A DNA stretch of 64,000 nucleotides from Burkholderiales bacterium PBB6. Its GTDB lineage: Bacteria; Pseudomonadota; Gammaproteobacteria; Burkholderiales; Burkholderiaceae_C. Numbering within the stretch: the first letter of the stretch is position 1; every line of letters begins with the position of its first letter. This document shows, piece by piece, positions 1 to 8,840 of the stretch. The translations under genes were made by a program, and so were the position numbers. Below the pieces are notes generated by a model, which searched no databases, was not told the origin of the DNA, and saw only the letters and a list, made by a program, of their open reading frames with translations. Location of the stretch: contig NKIH01000007.1 of the NCBI GenBank assembly GCA_002255925.1, positions 62,001 to 126,000 on the forward strand, in the 5' to 3' direction.

Positions 1-28
1 GCAACCAGCGCGGCAGGCTCACCCCAGC

Positions 29-805
29 TCAGAGGCCGCTGGCCGCGAAGTGGGGGTTGTCGAAACCGGGCTTGCCGTAGCGCAGGTCAGCGCCATCAGA
101 CACCACGGTCACGCGGCCACCGGCGGCGCGCAGCACGGCGTCGCCGGCGGCAATGTCCCACTCCATCGTGCGGCCCAGGCGCGGGTACAGGTCAGCCTCA
201 CCGGCCGCCACCAGGCACAACTTCAAAGACGAGCCAGCGTTGGTACGCGAAGCCACCACGCGGCCATTCAGGAAGGCGTCGAGCGCGGTTTCATCACCAT
301 GTGAGCGGCTGGCCACCACCGTCAGGCCCTCAGCGGGCACGGCGCGGCACGCGATGCTGCGGCGGCCAGCGGCGTCTTCCAGCCAGGCACCATGGCCCAC
401 GGCACCACCAAACAAGCGGCCAATCGCCGGGGCATACACCAGGCCCAGCACGGGGCGGCCGCCATCGATCAAGGCGATGTTGACGGTGAACTCACCGTTG
501 CGGCTGATGAACTCCTTGGTGCCGTCCAGCGGGTCGACCAGGAAGAAGCGGCCTGCCACCTCGGGCACGTGCCCGGCCGCCACGGCTTCTTCAGCCACCA
601 CCGGAATATCAGGGGCGATCTTGGCCAAGCCGGCCAGGATGACGGCTTCGGCTTGCTGGTCGGCCAGCGTCACCGGCGATGCGTCAGATTTGTTCTCCAC
701 CGAAAAGTCAGTGGCATAGATGCCCATGATGACTTCACCGGCTGCATGCACCAGGGGCGTCAGCTCTTCCAGCAAGCGGGGCAGATCGAGGTTGGCTTGT
801 GACAT
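29..805 (-). CDS. cysQ: 3'(2'),5'-bisphosphate nucleotidase CysQ
   Basis: A 258-residue inositol-monophosphatase-fold enzyme that hydrolyses PAP (and possibly PAPS) to AMP, removing the inhibitory by-product of sulfotransferases and PAPS reductase; cytoplasmic. Visible metal-site motifs are AEE at residues 71-73, DPLDGTKEF at 91-99 and WDIAAGD at 216-222. The frame stays open to 850, but the ATG at 805 gives the normal CysQ N-terminus ([10 protein letters not shown]). It is divergent from the cysD reading frame, with about 85 bases between the likely starts, which fits shared control of sulfate activation and PAP removal. Family assignment is secure; substrate preference is inferred. Confidence 0.93.
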   Translation of the reverse strand: MSQANLDLPRLLEELTPLVHAAGEVIMGIYATDFSVENKSDASPVTLADQQAEAVILAGLAKIAPDIPVVAEEAVAAGHVPEVAGRFFLVDPLDGTKEFISRNGEFTVNIALIDGGRPVLGLVYAPAIGRLFGGAVGHGAWLEDAAGRRSIACRAVPAEGLTVVASRSHGDETALDAFLNGRVVASRTNAGSSLKLCLVAAGEADLYPRLGRTMEWDIAAGDAVLRAAGGRVTVVSDGADLRYGKPGFDNPHFAASGL

Positions 806-822
806 TGGTGGATTTGCAGCGG

Positions 823-871
823 TTAGGGGGTGCCCGATTGTGCACGGCACATGCGAAAATCAGCCCCCTAA
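823..871. promoter_or_regulatory. Inverted repeat in the cysQ-cysD divergent intergenic region
   Basis: An 8-base inverted repeat, TTAGGGGG at 823-830 and CCCCCTAA at 864-871, encloses a second one (GTGCC and GGCAC, 830-850). It lies between the divergent cysQ and cysD starts, so it could be an operator for a shared regulator or a leader hairpin. No CysB-type site was recognised. Function is inferred from position only. Confidence 0.3.
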
Positions 872-891
872 AACATTTATTGACCAGACTT

Positions 892-1764
892 GTGTCGACC
901 CTGACGCCCGACATCGCTGAACTCAACCAACGCCGCCGGCGTGCGGTGGAGTTGCGCCTGGACGGCCTCACGCTCAACAACATCAAGGAGTCGACCGGCC
1001 TGAGCGTGCCCACCATCATCAGCGCCTGGCAGGCGTTTGTGGCGGGCGGCTGGCAGGCGATTGATGTGGCGGCCCGCGGCAGGCCCCGCGGCGACGGCCG
1101 GGTGCTGAGCGCCGAGCAGGAAGCCGAGTTGCGCCACAGCGCGCTGCACACCCCACCTGAGCAGCACGGCCTGCCGGCTGGCTTGTGGGACGTGGCCGCA
1201 CTGCAAACCCTGGCGCAGCAGCGCTGGGGCGCCGAGTTGAACAACCGCGCGGCCACCCGCCTGCTGGAGCGCTGGCAGCTGGGTGTGCAGGGCCTGCGCG
1301 AAACCGCCGAGCGCCACCCGGCTCATCTCGACTGGCTGGACACCACCTGGCAAAGCCATGTGAAACGCGGCCAGCAGGGTGGTGCGCGCCCGTGGTGGGC
1401 AGGCAGCATCAGCCACCCTGACGTGGCAGCACCCGGCGGCGTGCGTGTGGCCATCACGCCGCGTGGCAGCCTGCACTGGCTGGGCACCCGCCACCTGAGC
1501 AGCGCAGAAGATATCGAATCCTTTCTTGAGCGCTTGCCCGAAGCGCACAGCCAGGGCGCCTGCGTGCATCTGCACGGCGTGGCGTTCGGCGCGTCACCGC
1601 GGCTGCTGGCCTGGCTGGCTGCGCGGCCGCACATCGAGGTGCTGGCTTGCCCGGTGGCACCCAACCGGCCGCAAGCCAAAGCCGCCATCCCTGTTTCAGC
1701 CCCAGCTGCCGTGCCCAAACCGGCAGTTTCCTCACTTTCCATCCCGCCCAGAACGGACCATCCC
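892..1764 (+). other. IS630-like helix-turn-helix and degenerate DDE region fused to CysD
   Basis: This is the N-terminal part of the cysD reading frame. Residues about 10-50 form a helix-turn-helix ([20 protein letters not shown] and following, ending ..VPTIISAW). Residues about 65-125 resemble the second winged helix of IS630/Tc1 transposases (RGRPRGDGR, then SAEQEAEL). Residues about 165-265 resemble the transposase catalytic core ([12 protein letters not shown], then a FLERL stretch, [19 protein letters not shown] and VAPNRPQ), but the expected acidic residues are absent. A Pro/Ala-rich linker joins it to CysD. I infer a domesticated, catalytically dead transposase acting as a DNA-binding domain. 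The resemblance is by eye. Confidence 0.55.
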
Positions 1765-2664
1765 ATGAGCTTGACCCACCTTCAGCGTCTGGAAGCCGAG
1801 AGCATCCACATCATGCGCGAGGTCGTCGCCGAGGCTGACAACCCGGTGATGCTGTACTCCATCGGCAAGGATTCAGCCGTGATGCTGCACCTGGCCCGCA
1901 AGGCGTTTTACCCCGCCCCGCCGCCCTTCCCGCTGCTGCACGTGGACACCACCTGGAAGTTCCGGGCGATGTACGAGATGCGCGATCGCATGGCCAAGGA
2001 ATTGGGCATGGACCTGCTGGTGCACCACAACCCTGAAGCGCAGGAGTTGGGCATCAACCCGTTCACCCACGGCTCGCAGATCCACACCGACATGTGGAAG
2101 ACGCAAGGCCTGAAGCAGGCGCTCGACAAGTACAACTTCGACGTGGCCTTTGGCGGCGCCCGCCGCGACGAGGAAAAGAGCCGCGCGAAGGAGCGCATCT
2201 TCTCGTTCCGCTCGGCACAGCACCGCTGGGACCCGAAGAACCAGCGCCCGGAACTCTGGCGCCTGTACAACGGCCGCAAGCAAAAGGGCGAGTCGATCCG
2301 CTGCTTCCCGATCTCGAACTGGACCGAGCTCGACATCTGGCAGTACATCCACCTCGAGAACATCCCGATCGTGCCGCTGTACATGGCGGCTGAGCGCCCG
2401 GTGGTGGACCGCGACGGCACGCTCATCATGGTCGACGACGACCGCTTCCCGCTGCGCGAAGGCGAAGTGCCGATGATGAAGAAGGTGCGCTTCCGCACGC
2501 TGGGTTGCTACCCGCTGTCGGGCGCCGTGGAGTCGGAAGCCGAGTCGCTCACCGACATCATTCAAGAGATGCTGCTGACGCGCACCTCCGAGCGCCAGGG
2601 CCGCATGATCGACCACGATGCCGCAGCCTCGATGGAGAAAAAGAAGCAAGAGGGGTACTTTTGA
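892..2664 (+). CDS. cysD: Sulfate adenylyltransferase subunit 2 (CysD) with an in-frame N-terminal transposase-like extension
   Basis: CysD is the small subunit of ATP sulfurylase, which makes adenosine 5'-phosphosulfate from sulfate and ATP. The C-terminal 299 residues (from the ATG at 1765) are a full-length CysD, with the PP-loop SIGKDS at CysD residues 32-37 and the [15 protein letters not shown] block. The frame is open without a stop for about 290 codons upstream. With a GTG at 892 the product is 590 residues (TTG at 880 and GTG at 799 are alternatives), whereas CysD is normally about 300. The ATG at 1765 has no strong Shine-Dalgarno sequence, but internal initiation there remains possible. 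The next gene is cysNC, 115 bases downstream. Confidence 0.85.
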   Translation: MSTLTPDIAELNQRRRRAVELRLDGLTLNNIKESTGLSVPTIISAWQAFVAGGWQAIDVAARGRPRGDGRVLSAEQEAELRHSALHTPPEQHGLPAGLWDVAALQTLAQQRWGAELNNRAATRLLERWQLGVQGLRETAERHPAHLDWLDTTWQSHVKRGQQGGARPWWAGSISHPDVAAPGGVRVAITPRGSLHWLGTRHLSSAEDIESFLERLPEAHSQGACVHLHGVAFGASPRLLAWLAARPHIEVLACPVAPNRPQAKAAIPVSAPAAVPKPAVSSLSIPPRTDHPMSLTHLQRLEAESIHIMREVVAEADNPVMLYSIGKDSAVMLHLARKAFYPAPPPFPLLHVDTTWKFRAMYEMRDRMAKELGMDLLVHHNPEAQELGINPFTHGSQIHTDMWKTQGLKQALDKYNFDVAFGGARRDEEKSRAKERIFSFRSAQHRWDPKNQRPELWRLYNGRKQKGESIRCFPISNWTELDIWQYIHLENIPIVPLYMAAERPVVDRDGTLIMVDDDRFPLREGEVPMMKKVRFRTLGCYPLSGAVESEAESLTDIIQEMLLTRTSERQGRMIDHDAAASMEKKKQEGYF

Positions 2665-2745
2665 GCCCCCACGCTCCCTGGCGGTCGCTGCCCCCCATGG
2701 GGGCTCGCGCAGCGGCCCGGCAAAGCCGGCTCCGCGCACGCCACT
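2665..2745. repeat. GC-rich intergenic palindromic sequence
   Basis: The spacer between cysD and cysNC holds a C/G-rich segment with a CCCCCATGGGGG palindrome at about 2692-2703 and further complementary arms (GGCCCGGCAAAGCCGG at about 2715-2730). It resembles the short intergenic palindromic repeats common in Burkholderiales, but no second clear copy was found in this window. A role in mRNA folding or processing between cysD and cysNC is possible. Confidence 0.3.
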
Positions 2746-2779
2746 TGGTTAAAACCACAGAATCTCTGAAGGAATCGAC

Positions 2780-4684
2780 ATGGCCCACGTATCAGACCTG
2801 ATCGCCAGCGACATCGAGCAATACCTCAAGCAGCACGAGCGCAAGAGCCTGCTGCGCTTCATCACCTGCGGCTCGGTGGACGATGGCAAATCGACCGTCA
2901 TCGGCCGGCTGCTGTATGAATCGAAGATGCTCTTCGAAGACCAGCTCGCCGCTATCGAAAACGACTCCAAGAAGTGGGGCACGCAGGGTGGCGACATCGA
3001 CTTCGCCCTGCTGGTGGACGGCCTGGCCGCCGAGCGCGAGCAAGGCATCACCATCGACGTTGCCTACCGCTTCTTCAGCACCGACCGCCGCAAGTTCATC
3101 GTCGCCGACACCCCGGGCCACGAGCAGTACACGCGCAACATGATCACCGGCGCGTCCACCGCTGACGTGGCTGTGATCCTGATCGATGCGCGCAAGGGCG
3201 TGCTGACGCAAACCCGTCGCCACAGCTACCTGGTCAGCCTGATCGGCATCCGCAAGGTGGTGCTGGCGATCAACAAGCTCGATCTGGTCGACTACTCGCA
3301 AGAGGTGTTCAACCGCATCAACGAGGAATACCGCGAGTTCGCCAAGCAGATCGGCCTGGACGACATCACGTCCATTCCGTTGTCGGGCCTGAAGGGCGAC
3401 AACATGCTGGAGCGCAGCCCGAAGACCCCGTGGTACCAGGGCCCGACGCTGATGGGTTTCCTGGAAACCTGCGAGATCGACGAAACCCGCCTGCAGAAGG
3501 AAGCCTTCCGCCTGCCCGTGCAGTGGGTGAACCGCCCGAACCTCGACTTCCGCGGCTTCTGCGGCGTGATCACCAGCGGCGCCATCAAGCCGGGCGACCG
3601 CATCCGCGCCCAGCCCTCGGGCAAGGAAAGCACCGTCGCGCGCATCGTCACGCTGAACGGTGACCTGCCTGAAGCCGTGGCCGGCCAGAGCGTGACGCTG
3701 ACGCTGGACGACGAGATCGACATCTCGCGCGGCGACGTCATCTCGCTGGCCGAGAGTCCAGCCGAAGTGGCTGACCAATTCGAAGCCACCGTCGTCTGGA
3801 TGACCGACGAGCCGATGCTGCCCGGCCGCCCTTACCTGCTGAAGATCGGCTCACAAACCGTGACGGCCACGGTGACCGAGCCGAAGTACAAGGTGAACGT
3901 CAACACGATGGAGCACCTGGCCGCCAAGAAGCTCGATCTCAACGAGATCGGCGTGGTGAACCTGGCACTTGACCGCCCGATCGCGTTTGATCCGTACAAG
4001 ATGAACCGCGATACCGGCGGCTTCATCCTGATCAACCGCCTGACCAACAACACGGTCGGTGCCGGCATGCTGCACTTCGCGCTGCGCCGCGCCCACAACA
4101 TCCACATGCAGCCGGTGGACGTGAACAAGCAGGCCCGTGCCAGCGCCAAGGGCCAGCGCCCCGGCGTGGTGTGGTTGACGGGCTTGTCAGGGGCCGGCAA
4201 GTCGACGATTGCCAACATCGTGGAGCGGAAGCTGCACGCGATGGGCCGCCACACCTACCTGCTGGACGGCGACAACGTGCGCCATGGCCTGAACAAGGAC
4301 CTGGGCTTCACCGAAGCCGACCGGGTGGAGAACATCCGCCGGGTGTCCGAGGTATCGCGCCTGATGGTGGACGCCGGCCTGATCGTGATCACCGCGTTCA
4401 TCTCGCCGTTCAAGTCGGAACGCGCAATGGCCCGCCAGCTGATGCAAGACGGCGAGTTCGTCGAAGTGCACGTGGACACCCCGCTGGCCGTGGCGGAAGA
4501 CCGCGACGTGAAGGGCCTGTACAAGAAGGCACGCCGCGGCGAGATCGCCAACTTCACGGGCATTTCCAGCCCTTACGAAGAACCGGACGCACCGGAGCTG
4601 CGCGTGAACACCACCACCTGCTCGGCCGAAGAAGCCGCGGATGTGGTGATTGCGCGCATTCGTGAGCTGGGATTGATCGACTGA
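2780..4684 (+). CDS. cysN: Bifunctional sulfate adenylyltransferase subunit 1 / adenylylsulfate kinase (CysNC)
   Basis: A 634-residue fusion of the GTPase subunit of ATP sulfurylase (CysN, about residues 1-440) with APS kinase (CysC, about 455-634), like NodQ. The GTPase motifs are GSVDDGKS at 31-38, DTPGH at 110-114 and NKLD at 165-168. The kinase P-loop is GLSGAGKST at 468-476, followed by [11 protein letters not shown]. With CysD it produces APS and then PAPS, the sulfate donor for assimilation and for sulfotransferases. It follows cysD on the same strand and is closed by a strong terminator. The length matches known CysNC fusions. Confidence 0.97.
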   Translation: MAHVSDLIASDIEQYLKQHERKSLLRFITCGSVDDGKSTVIGRLLYESKMLFEDQLAAIENDSKKWGTQGGDIDFALLVDGLAAEREQGITIDVAYRFFSTDRRKFIVADTPGHEQYTRNMITGASTADVAVILIDARKGVLTQTRRHSYLVSLIGIRKVVLAINKLDLVDYSQEVFNRINEEYREFAKQIGLDDITSIPLSGLKGDNMLERSPKTPWYQGPTLMGFLETCEIDETRLQKEAFRLPVQWVNRPNLDFRGFCGVITSGAIKPGDRIRAQPSGKESTVARIVTLNGDLPEAVAGQSVTLTLDDEIDISRGDVISLAESPAEVADQFEATVVWMTDEPMLPGRPYLLKIGSQTVTATVTEPKYKVNVNTMEHLAAKKLDLNEIGVVNLALDRPIAFDPYKMNRDTGGFILINRLTNNTVGAGMLHFALRRAHNIHMQPVDVNKQARASAKGQRPGVVWLTGLSGAGKSTIANIVERKLHAMGRHTYLLDGDNVRHGLNKDLGFTEADRVENIRRVSEVSRLMVDAGLIVITAFISPFKSERAMARQLMQDGEFVEVHVDTPLAVAEDRDVKGLYKKARRGEIANFTGISSPYEEPDAPELRVNTTTCSAEEAADVVIARIRELGLID

Positions 4685-4727
4685 TGACCTGACGCGGGGT
4701 TTGTGCCCCGCTCAGGCTTGAGCCGGA

Positions 4728-4759
4728 AACAAAAAACCCCGCCTAGGCGGGGTTTTTTT
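4728..4759. terminator. Bidirectional intrinsic terminator after cysNC
   Basis: AACCCCGCC and GGCGGGGTT form a 9-base-pair stem around CTA-like loop sequence, with A-runs on the left and a seven-T run on the right. It can end cysNC on the plus strand and the convergent PEP-CTERM gene on the minus strand. Confidence 0.9.
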
Positions 4760-4777
4760 ATGAGCGCTGATGCGAGA

Positions 4778-5269
4778 TCAGGCTTGCTTGCGGCGACGCG
4801 ACATCAGGCCCAGAGCGGCCAGGCCTGCGGCGAACATCGCGTAGGTTTCCGGTTCCGGCACCGGGGTGATGGAGTAGGCCACGTCGTAGCCACCCTTCTT
4901 GCCCTTGGACACGTCCGTGTTCAGGAAGATCTTGTCGGTCTTGTTCAGCGTGAACGTGCCGGTGTACAGGCCGGGCGACAGCGTTGCCGGCTCGGTCAGG
5001 ACACGGATGTCGTCGACGCCGTTCGAGTACTTGTCACCCGAGGTGCTCAGCCAGACCACGTCAACGGCCGTCTTGCCGGCGGTGGCGAACTGGAAGGAGT
5101 ACGAATAGGTACCCGCAGCCAGCGTAGCCATGAAGCTGGCGTTGCCGGTCAGGTGAGCATCATTGCCGGTGAGCGAGTTGTAGCTCAGGTCGGTGCCGAT
5201 GTCGGTATTGACGGCGAAGGAGGCGACTGACGTCACTGCCAGAGCCGAAGCGATGATGAATTTTTTCAT
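4778..5269 (-). CDS. PEP-CTERM sorting-domain protein (copy 1 of a tandem pair)
   Basis: A 163-residue exported protein with a signal peptide (MKKFIIASALAVTSVASFA), a small beta-rich middle region of unknown function, and a C-terminal PEP-CTERM signal at about 137-163: VPEPETYAMF, a hydrophobic stretch, then SRRRKQA. Such tails are recognised by exosortases and removed during transfer to the cell surface or matrix. The likely processing enzyme is XrtB at 36.4-37.3 kb. It is a close paralogue of the next upstream gene, including its promoter region. Shine-Dalgarno GGGGG precedes the ATG. Confidence 0.93.
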   Translation of the reverse strand: MKKFIIASALAVTSVASFAVNTDIGTDLSYNSLTGNDAHLTGNASFMATLAAGTYSYSFQFATAGKTAVDVVWLSTSGDKYSNGVDDIRVLTEPATLSPGLYTGTFTLNKTDKIFLNTDVSKGKKGGYDVAYSITPVPEPETYAMFAAGLAALGLMSRRRKQA

Positions 5270-5329
5270 GAATAACCCCCACTTGATGAGGCAAAACGGA
5301 CCTTCCGCCTCGCCGATTTCCTGTAACGA

Positions 5330-5358
5330 ATGTTAAGCGTCACAATTTGATACGTCAA
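5330..5358 (-). promoter_or_regulatory. Sigma-70 promoter of PEP-CTERM copy 1
   Basis: On the minus strand, TTGACG (5353-5358) and TAACAT (5330-5335) are separated by exactly 17 bases. The same boxes and spacing recur before the second copy, and a GTGACGC segment in the spacer is also conserved. This supports a vegetative promoter with a leader of about 55 bases. Confidence 0.65.
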
Positions 5359-5494
5359 ACCTCTAACCCCCATCCATTGGGGGGAGAGCGTCGTGCAAAG
5401 TTGGCGAATCAGAAGCGGAATGGCCACTGAGAGCGAAAAGAGTCGTTCGCGCGCAGCACCCCAGCCTTCGCGGCCAAGCAGCGCGAAGTGCCAA

Positions 5495-5521
5495 TAAAAA
5501 ACCCGCCGAAGCGGGTTTTTC
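5495..5521 (-). terminator. Intrinsic terminator after PEP-CTERM copy 2
   Basis: On the minus strand, AACCCGC and GCGGGTT form a stem around TTCG, followed by a T-rich run. It sits 19 bases past the stop of the 5540-6031 gene and upstream of the promoter of copy 1, so the two copies are probably separate transcripts. Confidence 0.85.
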
Positions 5522-5539
5522 GCGAGCGCTGATGCGAGA

Positions 5540-6031
5540 TCAGGCTTGCTTGCGGCGACGCGTCATCAGACCCAGAGCGGCCAGACCAGCGGCGAACATC
5601 GCGTAGGTTTCGGGTTCCGGCACCGGGGTGATGGAATAGGCCACGTCGTAGCCGCCCTTGGTGGGCTTCACGGCGTCGATGTTCAGGAAGATCTTGTCGT
5701 TCTTGGTCAGCGTGAACGTGCCGGTGTAGGTGCCAGCCGTAGCCGAAGCGTTCGAGAACAGAACCTGGAGGTCGTCAGCGCCGGTGAACGAGTTGTCGCC
5801 CGTCGTGCTCAACCAGGCAGAAGCCAGGGTGGTCTTGTTGTCGCGTTCGAACTGGAACGAGTACGAGTAGGTGCCGGCCGTCAGGTTGGCGAAGAAGCTG
5901 GCGTTGGCGGCCAAGTGAGCATCATTGCCGGTGAGCGAGTTGTAGCTCAGGTCGGTGCCGATGTCGGTGTTGGCGGCGAAGGAAGCGACTGAAGCCACTG
6001 CCAGAGCCGAAGCGATGATGAACTTTTTCAT
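5540..6031 (-). CDS. PEP-CTERM sorting-domain protein (copy 2 of a tandem pair)
   Basis: A 163-residue paralogue of the 4778-5269 product with the same length. The N-terminus (MKKFIIASALAVASVASFAA, then NTDIGTDLSYN) and the C-terminal VPEPETYAMF, hydrophobic and TRRRKQA signal are nearly identical. The middle (about residues 65-110) differs most, for example ERDNKTTLASAWLSTTGDNS. The substrate role for exosortase is established for the family; the mature function is unknown. It has its own promoter and terminator. Confidence 0.93.
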   Translation of the reverse strand: MKKFIIASALAVASVASFAANTDIGTDLSYNSLTGNDAHLAANASFFANLTAGTYSYSFQFERDNKTTLASAWLSTTGDNSFTGADDLQVLFSNASATAGTYTGTFTLTKNDKIFLNIDAVKPTKGGYDVAYSITPVPEPETYAMFAAGLAALGLMTRRRKQA

Positions 6032-6090
6032 GAATAACCCCTATTGATGAGGCAAAACGGACCTTCCGCCTCGCCAATGTCGTTCAACGA

Positions 6091-6119
6091 ATGTTAAGCG
6101 TCACAAATTGCTACGTCAA
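6091..6119 (-). promoter_or_regulatory. Sigma-70 promoter of PEP-CTERM copy 2
   Basis: On the minus strand, TTGACG (6114-6119), a 17-base spacer and TAACAT (6091-6096) match the boxes in front of copy 1. The spacer GTGACGC motif is also retained while surrounding bases have drifted, which argues for selection on the promoter. Confidence 0.65.
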
Positions 6120-6206
6120 ACCCCTGCACCCCCGACCTTTGGGGGGAGGTGTCGTGCATAGTTGGCAAAAACACCTCAGAAATAGACAAGCAAGATTTAA
6201 GCCACC

Positions 6207-7400
6207 TCAGCGCCACCACAGCTGACCGTAACAAGACGCTACGTTGGCATTGAACGCGTAAGTGAGCAGTGCGTTGGCATTGCCCACGCTGCGTTGCTCA
6301 CGCTGCAGGCGGCAGCCCAGCTCCACCGACCGCATGGGCTGGTAGCTGGCGGCCACCGACAAGGTGTGGGTGGCGTCTGAGGCCTGCTGCGCTGTGGTCA
6401 GCACCAGAAAGGTGCTGTCGATCTGCCGCTGCACCCGGCGCGCCTGCACTTGCACATTCACCTTGGAGGTGGCCAGCCAGTTGCCTGTCACTTCAAAGGT
6501 GGTGCGCAGCTTGGCATCGGCCAGCACGCTGCCCTGGTCGCTGGCGCCGGCATCGCTGTCGCGCACCACCCGGGTGCTAACGCCCAGTTTGCCGGTGGGC
6601 TGCCAGGCCCATTTGACCGACCCGGACCAATAGGTGGCGCTGCGGCTGGTTTGCAGACTGTGGCGCTCACGACTGACGGATGCCGACGCGTCGACCGTGC
6701 TGGCGCCGCTGGGCCGCCAAAAGACATCGGTACGCAACTCGTTGCGAGTGAACTCGTCACCCGTCGACAGCTGAGGGTACTCCCCTTCGGAGTAAGACAC
6801 CGCGCCACGCACATTGAAATCTGGCTGAGGCTGCCAGCGCACACCCATGTCGGCCCGGCGCCAGTTCAGGTCGCGGCTTTGGAAGCGTTCCGTCGAATAG
6901 GTGCGGCGGTAGTTCTCGAAACCGGCATCGAAGGTGAAGGCCGTAACCACGCCCACCCGAGCCCGGGCGAACACCCGATCGGTCCGCTCTTCGGTCTTTT
7001 CGCTCACCGGGGTCACTGTGCTCAGGTCGTACAGGAACAGCTGGTTGGATGCTGATGCACCCACCTCGCCGCGCCACAGACCCGCCGCCGTCCAGTCCAG
7101 ACCCACATCGGCCTGGTAGCTGTTGTTGTTCAGGTAGTCGAGGTTGCTGTAGCGGTTCATGTCGTACGACGCGCTCGCATGCAAGCGGTGACGGCCCAGC
7201 GGCTGGTCCAGCATCAAGCGCAAGCCTGATGCCGAGATGGTGTCGCTTTGCGCTGCAGCGTCAATCGCGCGCAGCACGTTGGAATCACGCACGAACTGCT
7301 GCGACACGGCCACGCCGTAGGGGCTGGTTTCAGCGCGGGCGGCACCGGCCAGGGCCAGTGGGGCCAGCAAGGCGGCCAGAAGTCGGGGTTTGAATTGCAC
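6207..7400 (-). CDS. epsL: EpsL-like outer-membrane beta-barrel protein of the exopolysaccharide locus
   Basis: A 397-residue exported protein: signal peptide LLAALLAPLALAGAARA, then alternating beta-strands to a C-terminal aromatic/Arg residue (YGQLWWR), typical of an outer-membrane barrel. It resembles EpsL, a putative barrel encoded with exosortase-linked exopolysaccharide operons, and may form the outer-membrane exit or a periplasmic scaffold. The frame is open to 7451, overlapping wcaJ. I prefer the GTG at 7400 because AAGG lies 8 bases upstream and the signal peptide then starts normally. Last gene of the manC-wcaJ-epsL run. Specific name moderately sure. Confidence 0.75.
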   Translation of the reverse strand: MQFKPRLLAALLAPLALAGAARAETSPYGVAVSQQFVRDSNVLRAIDAAAQSDTISASGLRLMLDQPLGRHRLHASASYDMNRYSNLDYLNNNSYQADVGLDWTAAGLWRGEVGASASNQLFLYDLSTVTPVSEKTEERTDRVFARARVGVVTAFTFDAGFENYRRTYSTERFQSRDLNWRRADMGVRWQPQPDFNVRGAVSYSEGEYPQLSTGDEFTRNELRTDVFWRPSGASTVDASASVSRERHSLQTSRSATYWSGSVKWAWQPTGKLGVSTRVVRDSDAGASDQGSVLADAKLRTTFEVTGNWLATSKVNVQVQARRVQRQIDSTFLVLTTAQQASDATHTLSVAASYQPMRSVELGCRLQREQRSVGNANALLTYAFNANVASCYGQLWWR

Positions 7401-7431
7401 GGGTAAAACCTTCAGGGCAGGCCGACGGCGC

Positions 7432-8826
7432 TCAATAAGCGCTGCGGTCAAAGAACATCAGCTTGGCGGTGCGGGCGATGATGAGCAGATCGAGGCCCAG
7501 CGACCAGTTGCGCAGGTATTCGAGGTCGTACTCCACCCGGCGCGCCATCTTGTCGAGGGTGTCGGTTTCGCCGCGCAGACCGTTCACCTGGGCCCAGCCG
7601 GTGATGCCGGGCTTCACCTTGTGGCGGGCCATGTAGGCCTTCACGATCTTGCGGTATTGCTCGTTGTGGGCCACGGCGTGCGGGCGCGGGCCCACGATGC
7701 TCATCCGGCCCTGCAACACGTTCACGAACTGCGGCAGCTCGTCGAGCGAAGTACGGCGGATGAACGCACCAAACGGCGTGATGCGGCTGTCACCCCGGGT
7801 GGCCTGCTTCACGTCGCTGCCGTTGTCCTGCGTGGTCATCGAGCGGAACTTGTAAACATCGATGATTTCACCGTCCAGCCCCGTGCGGCGCTGGCGGAAG
7901 ATCACCGGCCCCGGTGAGCTCATCTTCACGCCAATGGCCAGGCCCGCCAGGATGGGCGAAATGCCGATCAGGATGAGCGTCGACAACACGATGTCGCTGG
8001 CACGTTTCACCAGGCCGTTCACACCCGTGAATGGCGTGACGATCAAGCCCACCACCGGCACGCCGCCCATGTCTTCCAGACGGCCTTGGATGATGTTCAC
8101 ACCGAACACGTCAGGCACGAAGTGCAGCGAGGCCGTGGTGTTCTGCAGCGCCGCCATCAAATTAAGAATGCGCGGCTGCGAGGTGAGCGGCAGCGTGATG
8201 AACACGTCTTTCACGCCGTGCTCGTCGATGTAGCCCGCCAGCAGCTCCAGCTTGCCCAGCAGTTCGTGGCCATCCGGCACGGTGATGCGGTCGTCGGCGC
8301 GATCGTCAAAAAAGCCCAGGCACTGCTGGCCCAGGTGGCTACGGGAGGCCAGCATCTTGGCCACGCGCTCACCCATGGCGTTGGCGCCCACCACCACGGC
8401 GGGCCTCCTCGCTGAGGGCAGGCTGGCATGGTGGTGCATCCAGGCCGTGCCGCCAGCGGTCAACAACCACAACACCAGCGGCGTGCCCACGCCCCAGGCC
8501 AGCAGCATGTGCTTGTTGAAGCCACCCAGCGCGCCCGTGGCATAGCCCAGCATGGCCAGCACGAACAACACACTGAGCCACGACAAGGCAATGTCGATGA
8601 ACACACCGACACCGGTTTTGCCAAAGCGGTTCACCCCCGGGAACATCAACACCACCAGCAAGGCCAGCAGCGCCATCGAAGGGCCTTCAAACGCCTGACC
8701 AAACGCCGAGTGGCACACGCCCAGCATGATGCCGGCGACTGCGGGCTCCATCAGGGCAGACACCCCTGCCGCCACCGTGGGTGGGGCACTCAAAAACTGC
8801 TTGCGGGCGCTGCGTTCTTCAAACAT
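7432..8826 (-). CDS. wcaJ: Undecaprenyl-phosphate glucose-1-phosphate transferase (WcaJ/EpsB type)
   Basis: A 464-residue polyprenyl-phosphate hexose-1-phosphate transferase that places the first sugar phosphate on undecaprenyl phosphate at the inner membrane. The N-terminal third has several hydrophobic segments. A nucleotide-binding-like domain follows (VVVGANAMGERVAKML at about 143). The C-terminal third is the bacterial sugar transferase domain: KRASDIVLS, PVIFRQRRTG, YKFRSM, DELPQF, VGPRPHAV and KPGITGWAQVNG. Glucose as the sugar is inferred from the subfamily. It follows manC by 14 bases. It probably primes the Wzx/Wzy-dependent polymer. Confidence 0.92.
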   Translation of the reverse strand: MFEERSARKQFLSAPPTVAAGVSALMEPAVAGIMLGVCHSAFGQAFEGPSMALLALLVVLMFPGVNRFGKTGVGVFIDIALSWLSVLFVLAMLGYATGALGGFNKHMLLAWGVGTPLVLWLLTAGGTAWMHHHASLPSARRPAVVVGANAMGERVAKMLASRSHLGQQCLGFFDDRADDRITVPDGHELLGKLELLAGYIDEHGVKDVFITLPLTSQPRILNLMAALQNTTASLHFVPDVFGVNIIQGRLEDMGGVPVVGLIVTPFTGVNGLVKRASDIVLSTLILIGISPILAGLAIGVKMSSPGPVIFRQRRTGLDGEIIDVYKFRSMTTQDNGSDVKQATRGDSRITPFGAFIRRTSLDELPQFVNVLQGRMSIVGPRPHAVAHNEQYRKIVKAYMARHKVKPGITGWAQVNGLRGETDTLDKMARRVEYDLEYLRNWSLGLDLLIIARTAKLMFFDRSAY

Positions 8827-8840
8827 GGGTCAGGGTCAAT

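Larger units (their letters stand above)
4778..6160 (-). repeat. Tandem duplication of a PEP-CTERM gene with its promoter
   Basis: Two units (about 4778-5395 and 5540-6160) share coding sequence, the 5' leader and the promoter. The upstream G-rich palindromic segment is also shared: a C-run facing TTGGGGGGAG, followed by GTCGTGCA and AGTTGGC. Similarity stops about 125 bases upstream of each start codon, so the duplicated unit included the regulatory region. Confidence 0.85.

Noticed and set aside
5370-5390. G-rich palindrome upstream of the PEP-CTERM promoters as a terminator
   Set aside because: No T-run follows on either strand; it is better viewed as an upstream control element conserved in both copies.
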